In this document: in pieces, positions 1 to 6,670 of the stretch
Position numbering within the stretch: position 1 is the stretch's first letter
How the letters are laid out: every line of letters begins with the position of its first letter
DNA from: CAVQBC01 sp963710665
GTDB taxonomy: Bacteria; Actinomycetota; Thermoleophilia; Solirubrobacterales; Solirubrobacteraceae
Direction of reading: 5' to 3'
Assembly (NCBI GenBank): GCA_963710665.1
Contig: CAVQBC010000008.1
Coordinates: 1 to 64,000, forward strand
Length of the DNA stretch: 64,000 nt
Made by a program: the position numbers and the translations under genes
Notes under the pieces: model-generated
The model's input: only the letters and a program-made list of their open reading frames with translations
Database searches by the model: none
Told to the model about the DNA's origin: nothing

Positions 1-277
1 GTAGCGAGCCTCGCGCGACTTCTATCCACGGATGCAGGAGCGAGAGGAGCGCCGATCCGGTCGTCTTCCGCGACGGTCGCGAGAAGTTCGCTCGTCGCGC
101 AACGCGCTACCGCGGCCGGCGTTCGTCGCGGCGGTTGTCGCCAGGCAAGGCAGCAGCGCGCGATCGACTGCGTCGCACGACGACGCGAGCGTCGAGTCGC
201 ATGGATCGGAATGGCGATGCCTTCGCTGCCCGTTTGAGAGCGCGGGGGTCTTCAGCTCCACACGCCACACTGTCGCC

Positions 278-1420
278 GTGGACTGGACACAGGCCGCGGA
301 TCCCGAGTTCGTCCGCTTGCTCGAGGAGCAGGCGGCTCTGCGGCGCGTCGCGACGCTGGTGGCGCGCGAGACGGACCGCCTGGGGGTGTTCGCGGCCGTC
401 GCCGAGGAGGTCGGGCGGCTGTTTGGCGCCGACGTGACGAGCATGATCCGCTTCGACGACGGCCACGGAACGATCGTCGGCGGCTGGAGCGGCGGACCGA
501 CGCTCGCGGCGCCCGTCGGCCTCCGCGTTTCGATGGAGCAGGACTCGACCGCCGCCCGCGTCCACCGGACGGGGCGCCCGGCGCGAGTCGACATCGACGA
601 CCTGCCCGGCGACGTGTTCGCGGTGCTGCGCGAGCTGGGCGTGCGGGCGTCGGTCGGAGCTCCGGTCGTCGTCCACGGCGAGCTCTGGGGTGCCGTGGTC
701 GGCGCCACGAAGGACGCGTCGTTCCCGCTCGGCGCCGAGCAGCGCCTGGCCGCCTTCGCGGAGCTCGTCGCGCAGGCGCTGGCCAATGCCGAGGCACGCG
801 AAGAGCTCGCCGCCTCGCGCAAGCGGCTCGTCGAGGCCGCGCTGGTCGAGCGCCGCCGGCTCGAGCGCAACCTCCACGACGGCGCCCAACAGCGCCTGGT
901 GGGGCTCTCCATGACCCTGCGGCTCGCCGAGCGCCAGCTCGAGCGCGACCCCGAGGTGGCGCGCGATGCGCTCGTCCGCGCAAATGCCGAGCTGTCCGAG
1001 GCGCTGGAGGAGCTGCGCGAGCTCGCCCGCGGGCTGCACCCCGCCGTGCTGACCGACCATGGCCTCCAGGCGGCGCTCGGAGCGCTGGCGGCTCGCGCAC
1101 CGCTGCCCGTGGAGCTGAGCGTCGACCTTGACGACCGGCTGGCCGAGCCCCTCGAGGCGGCGGCCTACTTCGTCGTCGCGGAGGCGCTCACGAACGTCGC
1201 CCGCTACGCGTCCGCCCGCACCGCCTCCGTGACCGTGCGCCGCGAGGCGGACGATGTGCTCGTCGAGGTGACCGACGACGGAAGCGGCGGCGCGGACCCT
1301 GACGCGGGCACCGGCCTGCGTGGCCTCATCGACCGCGTCGAGGCACTCGGCGGACGACTCGAGGTCCAGAGCCCCGTCGACCGCGGTACGACGGTGCGTG
1401 CCTGGCTGCCCGAGATCTGA
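278..1420 (+). CDS. GAF-domain sensor histidine kinase (HisKA_3 type)
   Basis: Cytoplasmic two-component sensor kinase of about 380 residues. An N-terminal GAF domain (about residues 20-170) would sense a small ligand or redox state. The phosphoacceptor helix contains LERNLHDGAQQRL with His200, the H-box of NarL/DesK-type kinases. The C-terminal ATPase domain shows the N-box EALTNVARYA and a G-box ending GTGLRGL. No membrane segment is visible. The reading frame is open back to about position 32, but the upstream part is low-complexity Arg/Ser sequence; GTG at 278 gives an N-terminus (VDWTQAADPEF) that runs straight into the GAF domain, so I chose it. There is no clear Shine-Dalgarno sequence, so it may be leaderless. 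No response regulator lies beside it in the window, so its partner is unknown. Confidence 0.85.
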   Translation: MDWTQAADPEFVRLLEEQAALRRVATLVARETDRLGVFAAVAEEVGRLFGADVTSMIRFDDGHGTIVGGWSGGPTLAAPVGLRVSMEQDSTAARVHRTGRPARVDIDDLPGDVFAVLRELGVRASVGAPVVVHGELWGAVVGATKDASFPLGAEQRLAAFAELVAQALANAEAREELAASRKRLVEAALVERRRLERNLHDGAQQRLVGLSMTLRLAERQLERDPEVARDALVRANAELSEALEELRELARGLHPAVLTDHGLQAALGALAARAPLPVELSVDLDDRLAEPLEAAAYFVVAEALTNVARYASARTASVTVRREADDVLVEVTDDGSGGADPDAGTGLRGLIDRVEALGGRLEVQSPVDRGTTVRAWLPEI

Positions 1421-1708
1421 CGTCGACTTGGGCTGTCACGCGGTCGCTGCCGGCTTGCTGCACGCGCGGCACCCCGGGCCCATTCCGTGCACGACGAGCT
1501 GGTCCCCTGCGGACGACCGTCTCGGGCGGTCATCCTGCCTCAAGAACCGCCAAGACGCCCCGTCGCGCGACGGAACACCGCTTTGGACGATCACGAGGAC
1601 CGGCCCGGATGGGCCCGATGAGCGCGCCGGTGTCAATCGAGGCTCCGGCCGGGTGGAGTTCGGCTCGGCCCGCGCCGGCGGTCCGGGGCGTGGGCGGGTC
1701 CGCGCCCC

Positions 1709-1733
1709 GCGGGCCGGCGCGTGGCCGGCCCGC
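1709..1733 (-). terminator. GC-rich hairpin after the betaine-type ABC operon
   Basis: A perfect 10-bp inverted repeat, GCGGGCCGGC / GCCGGCCCGC with a 5-nt loop, lies 16 nt beyond the stop of the substrate-binding protein gene. There is no T tract on the minus strand, so it would be an atypical terminator or an mRNA 3'-end stabiliser. The rest of the 1421-1748 gap holds no gene that I can support. Confidence 0.45.
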
Positions 1734-1748
1734 GCGGACGCGGCGCGT

Positions 1749-2702
1749 CTAGAGGACCTTGTTGGCCTGGAGGAACTGCTTGGCCACGGCGGCCTCGTCC
1801 TGCTTGTCGATCGCGACCGCCTTGTTCATGGCGATCATCGCGTCGTTGGTCAGCAGCTTGTTCAGGTTGTTGATCACGTCCATGAACTGCTGGCCGCCGA
1901 GCGCCTCGAGCTTCTTCTGGTCGATCACGAAGGCGACGTTCTGGTAGCCGAAGACGCCCTTGGGGTCCTTGAGCACCTTGTACTTGCCGCTCGCCAGCTG
2001 CGCGTCGGTGGAGAACACGTTGGCGCTGTCGACGTCGCCGGAGTCGAGCGCCTGGTACTGGATCCCGATCGCCAGCTGCTTGAACTTGGCGTTGTCGAGC
2101 CCGTAGTCCTCCTGCATGCCCTTGAGGCCCTGCTGGCGGCTGCGGAACTCGGGCCGGGCGCCGACCGTGAAGCTGCCGACGTTCTTGAGGTCGGCGACGG
2201 ACTCGAGCTTGTTCTTCTCGGCGTACTGCTTCGTCGTCGCGATCGCGTCGACGTCGAAGAACGGCGTGCGCTCGCTCACCGTCTGGCCGCGCTTCTCGTA
2301 GAAGGCCTTGGCCTTGTTGTAGGTGTCCTCCTCGGAGCTGGCGGGCTTGTCCTCCTTGGCGACCACCGCGAGCGTGACCCCGAGGTACTCGGGATAGCCG
2401 TCGATCTGGCCGCTGGTCAGCGCCTTGTCGATGATCTCGGTGGCGCCGATGTTCTTCTTGAGGTTGACCTTGTAGCCCTTGGCCTCGAGCGCCTGCTTGT
2501 AGAGCTCACCCAGCACGAACTCCTCGGTGAAGTCCTTCGTGCCGATCGTGACCGCCGGCTTGCCCTCGCCGGGCATGTCGGCGGACTGGCTCGAGCCCGA
2601 CGAGGCGCTCTCGCCCTCGTCGTCCCCGCCGCACGCCGCGGCTCCCAGGCCGAGCCCGAGCACGAGCACGAGCCCGAGCAGCAGCATCCTGAATCGCTTC
2701 AT
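1749..2702 (-). CDS. Glycine betaine/choline-type ABC transporter substrate-binding lipoprotein (OpuBC/ProX family)
   Basis: Extracytoplasmic binding protein of 317 residues for a quaternary ammonium compound. The N-terminus has a basic start (MKRFR), a hydrophobic stretch and a cysteine at residue 24 followed by a Gly/Asp/Ser-rich linker, as in actinobacterial lipoproteins. The mature part begins with the family hallmark TIGTKDFTEEFVLGELY and contains IDGYPEYLGV. ATG at 2702 is preceded by a good ribosome site (AAAGGAG), so the longer open frame to 2774 is rejected. It is the last gene of an operon with two permeases and the ATPase (2767-5268). The family binds glycine betaine, choline, carnitine or proline betaine; the sequence alone does not decide which. 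The corrinoid methyltransferase module and FAD-GcvT oxidase nearby argue for catabolic uptake rather than only osmoprotection. Confidence 0.9.
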   Translation of the reverse strand: MKRFRMLLLGLVLVLGLGLGAAACGGDDEGESASSGSSQSADMPGEGKPAVTIGTKDFTEEFVLGELYKQALEAKGYKVNLKKNIGATEIIDKALTSGQIDGYPEYLGVTLAVVAKEDKPASSEEDTYNKAKAFYEKRGQTVSERTPFFDVDAIATTKQYAEKNKLESVADLKNVGSFTVGARPEFRSRQQGLKGMQEDYGLDNAKFKQLAIGIQYQALDSGDVDSANVFSTDAQLASGKYKVLKDPKGVFGYQNVAFVIDQKKLEALGGQQFMDVINNLNKLLTNDAMIAMNKAVAIDKQDEAAVAKQFLQANKVL

Positions 2703-2766
2703 TCGACGAACGTCTCCTTTGTTGATCGCAGCGGCCCGGCCGCCGGCCGGGCCGCCTCCCCTTGCT

Positions 2767-3456
2767 TCACGCACCCTCCAGGGCCGGCTCCACGAGCTCG
2801 ACCGCCATGCCCTTGCGCCGCAGCGCCCTCGGCGTCATCGCCCGCTGCAGCAGGGCGAACGCCGCCTCGCCGAGGAAGGCGAGCAGCGTCACGGCGAGCG
2901 AGCCGGCGATGACGCCGGGCGTCCCGTAGCTCGCCTGGTTGATGATGATGTCGCCGAGCCCGCCACCGCCGGCCAGCGCGGCGAGCGTCGCGGTGGCGAT
3001 CACGTACACCGCCGCGGTGCGGATGCCGGCGAACATCAGCGGCACCGCGAGCGGGATCTCCACCTTCCACAGGATCTGCGCGTTGCTCATGCCGGCGCCC
3101 CGGGCCGCCTCCACCGCGTCGGGATCGACGCGGTCGATGGCCACGAACGCGTTGGTGAGCATCGGCGGCACCGCGAGGATCACGAGCGCCACCAGCACGT
3201 TGATGAACCCGATGCCGAGCAGGCCGAGGCCGATCGAGATGATCGCCAGGCTGGGCAGCGCGCGCCCGACGTTCGACACGTTGATGGCGATGAACGAGCC
3301 CTTGTGCAGGTGGCCGAGCACCACGCCGAGCGGCAGGGCGAGGAGCATCGCCACGCCGATCGAGGCGAACGACAGCACGAGGTGCTCCCACGTCTTCTCG
3401 AGCATGAGCGAGGCGTTGTCGCCCATGAACTTGAATGCGTTGGTGAAGTCGTTCAT
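2767..3456 (-). CDS. Betaine-type ABC transporter permease 2 (OpuBB/OpuBD family)
   Basis: Integral membrane subunit of 229 residues with about six hydrophobic segments. The ABC EAA loop that contacts the ATPase is seen as DAVEAARGAGMSNAQILWKVEIPLAVP. The motif GGGGLGDIIINQ near residue 165 is typical of OpuB/ProW-type permeases. ATG at 3456 lies one nucleotide after the TGA of the upstream permease, so translation is probably coupled. With 3458-4204 it would form a heterodimeric channel served by the ATPase at 4201-5268 and the lipoprotein at 1749-2702. Substrate specificity rests with the binding protein. Confidence 0.9.
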   Translation of the reverse strand: MNDFTNAFKFMGDNASLMLEKTWEHLVLSFASIGVAMLLALPLGVVLGHLHKGSFIAINVSNVGRALPSLAIISIGLGLLGIGFINVLVALVILAVPPMLTNAFVAIDRVDPDAVEAARGAGMSNAQILWKVEIPLAVPLMFAGIRTAAVYVIATATLAALAGGGGLGDIIINQASYGTPGVIAGSLAVTLLAFLGEAAFALLQRAMTPRALRRKGMAVELVEPALEGA

Positions 3457-3457
3457 G

Positions 3458-4204
3458 TCAGCCCGCCTTGGCCCGCGCCCACGGGGTCAGCAGCCGCTGG
3501 ACGATCACGAGCAGCGCGTCGGCGACGAGCGCCAGGACCACTGCCAGCACGCCCGCCGCGACGAACTGCGTCTTGAAGCCGTCCTGGATCGCGTTGAAGA
3601 TCGGCTGGCCGAGGCCGCCGACCCCGATGAACGCCGCCACGGTGGCGAGGCTGATGATCGTCACCACCGCGATGCGGATGCCGGCGATGATGGCCGGCAG
3701 CGCCAGCGGCAGCTCCACCCGCATCATCGTCTGGCGCCTGGTCAGGCCCATCGCCTGGGCCGCCTCGAGGGCGTCTCCGGGCACCTCCTGCAGCCCCGTC
3801 AGCGTGTTGCGGTAGAGGATCAGCAGCGTGTAGGAGACCAGGGCGATCTCCGCGCTCGTCCAGGTCAGCCCGGTGACGGGGACCATGAGCTGGAAGAACG
3901 CGAGGCTCGGGATCGTGTAGAGGAACGCGAAGAAGATCGTCACCGGCGTCCCGATCCGCGGGTAGCGGTAGGTGATCAGCGCGGCCGCGAACGCGAGCAC
4001 GAAGCCGATGCTCACCGCGATCGCGGTGAGCTCGATGTGCTGGATGATCCGGTCGGAGAACACACGGTCGAAGTTCTGCGTGAACCAGTCCCAGCAGAAG
4101 CCCTTGTTCTCGCGCACGCAGTCGCTGCCCTGCTCGAACTGCGGGACGACGGGACCGCCCTGGGCCACCAGGGCCGGCAGGGCGCCGATGCCGGCGACGC
4201 TCAT
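3458..4204 (-). CDS. Betaine-type ABC transporter permease 1 (OpuBB/OpuBD family)
   Basis: Integral membrane subunit of 248 residues. An N-terminal extracytoplasmic stretch with two cysteines (SDCVRENKGFCWDWF) precedes about six membrane helices. The EAA loop reads DALEAAQAMGLTRRQTMMRVELPLALP, and the GVGGLGQPIFNAIQDG motif parallels the GGGLGDII motif in its partner at 2767-3456. Its ATG overlaps the stop of the ATPase gene as ATGA, so the operon order ATPase, permease 1, permease 2, binding protein is tightly coupled. The longer N-terminus relative to its partner is usual when two different permeases pair in this family. Confidence 0.9.
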   Translation of the reverse strand: MSVAGIGALPALVAQGGPVVPQFEQGSDCVRENKGFCWDWFTQNFDRVFSDRIIQHIELTAIAVSIGFVLAFAAALITYRYPRIGTPVTIFFAFLYTIPSLAFFQLMVPVTGLTWTSAEIALVSYTLLILYRNTLTGLQEVPGDALEAAQAMGLTRRQTMMRVELPLALPAIIAGIRIAVVTIISLATVAAFIGVGGLGQPIFNAIQDGFKTQFVAAGVLAVVLALVADALLVIVQRLLTPWARAKAG

Positions 4205-5268
4205 GGCCGCGGCTCGGGCTCGGCGGGCGCGGGCTCGGGCTCGCCCACGCGCTCCTGGGCGGCCGGGCCGCTCTCGCCCGTGTCCATGAACTGCGTCAGC
4301 GTCTCGAGCGTCACGCGGCCGCGCGGCTCACCGCCCCCGCCGACGACGTTCAGCGCCGTCGAGCGCAGGGTGACCATCATCGACAGCGCGTCGCGCAGCG
4401 ACATCGAGTCCTCGACGGTCGGGACGCTGTCGGCGTCGCCGTTGGAGGCGACCGGGTCGAGCTCGATGTCCGCCAGCCGGCGAAGCCGCAGCCGCTTGAG
4501 CCCACGGTCGGCGCCCACGAAGTCGGCGATGAAGTCGTTGGCGGGGTGGGCGAGGATCTGGTCCGGCGTGTCGTACTGGACGAGCTCGCCCTCGCGCAGG
4601 ATCGCCACGCGGTCGCCCATCTTGATCGCCTCGTCGATGTCGTGCGTGACGAAGATGATCGTCTTGCGCACCTCGCGGTGCAGGCGCAGGAAGTCCGCCT
4701 GCAGGCGCTCGCGGGTGATGGGGTCGATGGCGCCGAAGGGCTCGTCCATGAGCATCAGCGGCGGGTCCGCCGCCATCGCGCGGGCGACCCCGATGCGCTG
4801 GCGCTGGCCGCCGGAGAACTGGCCCGGGTAGCGCTTGGCATCGCTCGGCTCGAGCCCGACGAGCTCGAGCAGCTCGGCCACGCGGTCGCGGATGCGGGCC
4901 TTGTCCCACCCCAGCAGGCGCGGCACCGTGCCGATGTTGTCCTGGACGCTCATGTGCGGGAACAGGCCGATCTGCTGGAAGACGTAGCCGATGCCGCGCC
5001 GCAGCTCGGTCAGATCCATCCGGCGCACGCTCTGCCCGCCGATGCTGATGTCGCCGTCGGAGATGTCGATCAGCCGGTTGACCATCTTCATCGCGGTCGT
5101 CTTGCCGCTGCCCGACGGGCCGATCAGCACGCAGATCTCCCCGGCGGGGACCTCGAGCGACAGGTCCTTGATGGCCGGGGTGGACTCCCGCCCCGCGTAT
5201 CGCTTCGTCACGCCGTGGAAGGCGATCGGTGCCGCACTGGCACCGGCTGGAACTCGCGTGGACTCCAT
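4201..5268 (-). CDS. Betaine-type ABC transporter ATP-binding protein (OpuCA/ProV family)
   Basis: ATPase subunit of 355 residues that powers the quaternary-amine importer. Visible motifs are Walker A GPSGSGKT (residues 50-57), the signature FSGGQRQRIGVARA, Walker B LMLMDEPF and the H-loop FVTHDIDEA. The C-terminal 100 residues (ADRGLKRLRL onwards) resemble the regulatory CBS region of OpuCA/ProV but look shortened, with one recognisable half (SMSLRDALSMMVTLRSTALNVV) and a Pro/Glu-rich tail. ATG at 5268 lies 3 nt after the stop of a 49-codon leader frame (5272-5421) that carries the strong ribosome site; the ATPase start itself has none, so coupling to that leader is likely. Confidence 0.92.
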   Translation of the reverse strand: MESTRVPAGASAAPIAFHGVTKRYAGRESTPAIKDLSLEVPAGEICVLIGPSGSGKTTAMKMVNRLIDISDGDISIGGQSVRRMDLTELRRGIGYVFQQIGLFPHMSVQDNIGTVPRLLGWDKARIRDRVAELLELVGLEPSDAKRYPGQFSGGQRQRIGVARAMAADPPLMLMDEPFGAIDPITRERLQADFLRLHREVRKTIIFVTHDIDEAIKMGDRVAILREGELVQYDTPDQILAHPANDFIADFVGADRGLKRLRLRRLADIELDPVASNGDADSVPTVEDSMSLRDALSMMVTLRSTALNVVGGGGEPRGRVTLETLTQFMDTGESGPAAQERVGEPEPAPAEPEPRP

Positions 5269-5271
5269 CGG

Positions 5272-5421
5272 CTAGGCCTCCCGGTCCGATACGGCCCGGC
5301 CGGCCGCCGCCGCGGCAGGCTCGGGACGGGCGCGTTCGGCGCCCTCGGTCGCCGGCGCGGCGCCGGCGGGCGCGGCGGCGACCGATCCGGCCTCGGTGCG
5401 CCCCGCATTCAGCTCTGACAT
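5272..5421 (-). CDS. Small Ala/Pro-rich leader ORF ahead of the ABC operon
   Basis: A 49-residue frame (MSELNAGRTEAGSV...) rich in Ala, Glu and Pro, with no recognisable domain, signal peptide or membrane segment. Its ATG at 5421 has a near-perfect Shine-Dalgarno sequence (GAGGAGGAAGGACG before ATG), better than that of any neighbouring gene, and its stop lies 3 nt from the ATG of the transporter ATPase. The arrangement suggests that it is translated, and that either the peptide or the act of translation sets expression of the importer. It could also be a misplaced ribosome site with the real ATPase start still unseen. The function is unknown. Confidence 0.45.
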   Translation of the reverse strand: MSELNAGRTEAGSVAAAPAGAAPATEGAERARPEPAAAAAGRAVSDREA

Positions 5422-5747
5422 CGTCCTTCCTCCTCGATCGTCCCAGCCGGGACGCTCGTCCGACCACTGATATACTACGCAGGCGGTCGCTTCGTCAACC
5501 CGGCTGCTCGTCCAGGCGCGGCGGGCATCATCGCCGCGGCCGCGCGGCCGCGCCCGGGGTCTGTCCGCTGCTTCGGGAGCCCTCGCGGTGCCTCGCCTGC
5601 GTGGCGGCGCCGCCGGCCGGCGGCAGCGCGTCCCTCGCGGCGCCGGCGTGGCCACCCCGGCGCATCCCTGCACGGCGCCGCGGCCGGCGGAGATCATACC
5701 CACGCACCGGAGAGTGCGCGTTGCCGCCCGCTGAGTGGTGTGGCTGG
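5422..5747. other. Intergenic region upstream of the ABC operon
   Basis: This stretch separates the stop of the IclR gene at 5748 from the leader ORF start at 5421 and must hold the importer promoter. The only AT-rich island is around 5466-5478 (TGATATACTA on the plus strand; TAGTATATCA on the minus strand), which could be a -10 element, an operator, or both. The remainder is GC-rich with no supportable gene. Confidence 0.4.
5468..5477 (-). promoter_or_regulatory. Possible degenerate copy of the TGATATATCA operator / -10 element
   Basis: TGATATACTA matches the palindrome TGATATATCA (seen at 6627 and 38720) at 8 of 10 positions and lies 47 nt before the leader ORF of the importer. Read on the minus strand it also contains TAGTAT, a plausible -10 hexamer. 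The two readings cannot be separated by eye. Confidence 0.35.
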
Positions 5748-6527
5748 TCAGGAGGTGCGCCGCAAGGCGGCCTCGATGTCGCCGGCCACGGCCTGCGCCC
5801 GCTCGGCGGCGCGCAGCCGGGCGGCGTCGTCCAGACGCTGGCTCAGCCCGCTCACGTTGATCGTCCCCACGAGCGCGCCGGCGTCCGTGAAGACGCCGAC
5901 GGACACGCCGGCCAGGCCCTCCTCGAGCTCGTCCACGGTGGCCGCGAAGCCCTGGTCGCGGGTCCGTGCAAGCTCGTCGCGCAGGGCGCGCGGCGACGTG
6001 ATCGTGGCCGGCGTCAGACGCCCCAGCGGCTCGGCGAGGAAGCGCTCGAGGCGCGCCTCGTCGTAGGTGGCGAGCAGGATCTTGCCGCTCGAGCTCGCGT
6101 GCAGCGGGAAGCGCCGGCCGATCCAGCCGCGCGGGACGAGGTGGTGCGGGCCGTCGACCTGGTGGACGAGGTCGAGCTCGCCGTCGGCGCCGGTCGCGCT
6201 CAGGGTCACGGTCTCGCGGACCTGCTCGGCGAGATCGGCCAGCCGGGCCCGGGCGACCTCGACGAGCACGGTGCCGAGGTCCGCCGCGCGCGCGAGCCGG
6301 ACGAGCTCCGGGCCCAGGAGCACGCGGTCGTCCCCGGGCACGCGCAGCAGCAGGCCCTCCGCCTCGAGCGTCTGGATGAGGCGCAGCGCGGTGGCACGGG
6401 GGAGGCCGGCGCCTCGGGCGAGCGCCGAGACGCTCGCGCCGCCGCTGCCGGACGCGGTCGCGCGCAGCAGCGCGACGGCCTTCTGCACGGAGTGGTTGAG
6501 CTTGGCTCGCTGGGGGGCGGCGGCCAC
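5748..6527 (-). CDS. IclR-family transcriptional regulator (next to the FAD-GcvT oxidase)
   Basis: Regulator of 259 residues. The N-terminal winged helix (about residues 10-70) includes SVSALARGAGLPRATALRLIQTLEAEGLL. The C-terminal ligand-binding domain has the family features HASSSGKILLA and TVDELEEGLAGVSVGVF. It is divergent from the FAD-GcvT oxidase at 6671, with 143 nt between the two starts that hold several palindromes, so it probably controls that gene and itself. It is one of three IclR genes in the window (also 17906 and 37022), each beside amine or amino-acid catabolic genes. The effector is not visible from sequence. Confidence 0.9.
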   Translation of the reverse strand: MAAAPQRAKLNHSVQKAVALLRATASGSGGASVSALARGAGLPRATALRLIQTLEAEGLLLRVPGDDRVLLGPELVRLARAADLGTVLVEVARARLADLAEQVRETVTLSATGADGELDLVHQVDGPHHLVPRGWIGRRFPLHASSSGKILLATYDEARLERFLAEPLGRLTPATITSPRALRDELARTRDQGFAATVDELEEGLAGVSVGVFTDAGALVGTINVSGLSQRLDDAARLRAAERAQAVAGDIEAALRRTS

Positions 6528-6547
6528 GCGGCCGATCCTAAGGGGGA

Positions 6548-6560
6548 ACCACTCTGTGGT
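6548..6560. promoter_or_regulatory. Palindrome ACCACTCTGTGGT, candidate IclR operator
   Basis: Perfect 5-3-5 inverted repeat, 20 nt upstream of the IclR start, in the divergent promoter region. Its size suits an IclR-type dimer. Assignment to this IclR is by position only. Confidence 0.4.
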
Positions 6561-6573
6561 GCGGCCCGACCGG

Positions 6574-6588
6574 TCGATGATGCATCGA
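6574..6588. promoter_or_regulatory. Palindrome TCGATGATGCATCGA
   Basis: Perfect 6-3-6 inverted repeat in the same divergent region. It contains TGATGCATCG, one base from the TGATGCATCA palindrome at 38584-38593, which lies in the intergenic region upstream of the second GntR gene. Confidence 0.35.
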
Positions 6589-6626
6589 CGGCCTGGACGT
6601 CGTGGTTGACGCGCCCCCGCGGATCG

Positions 6627-6636
6627 TGATATATCA
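6627..6636. promoter_or_regulatory. TGATATATCA palindrome, candidate GntR (FCD) operator
   Basis: Perfect 10-bp palindrome, 34 nt upstream of the FAD-GcvT oxidase start. The same sequence occurs immediately before the GntR gene at 38739, and a near copy lies between the dehydratase and the GntR gene at 36343. An AT-only core stands out strongly in this GC-rich DNA. It may overlap the -10 region of the oxidase promoter. Confidence 0.55.
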
Positions 6637-6670
6637 GGGTTCCGCGTCGTCCGAGTATGAGTGAGGTCTC

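Noticed and set aside
22..1060. Long open frames antisense to the GAF histidine kinase
   Set aside because: They have Arg/Ser/Ala-biased translations with no domain similarity and arise from the high GC content; the plus-strand kinase explains the region.
1421..1748. Small genes in the gap between the kinase and the binding protein
   Set aside because: Open frames here are short, compositionally biased and lack ribosome sites; only the hairpin near 1709-1733 stands out.
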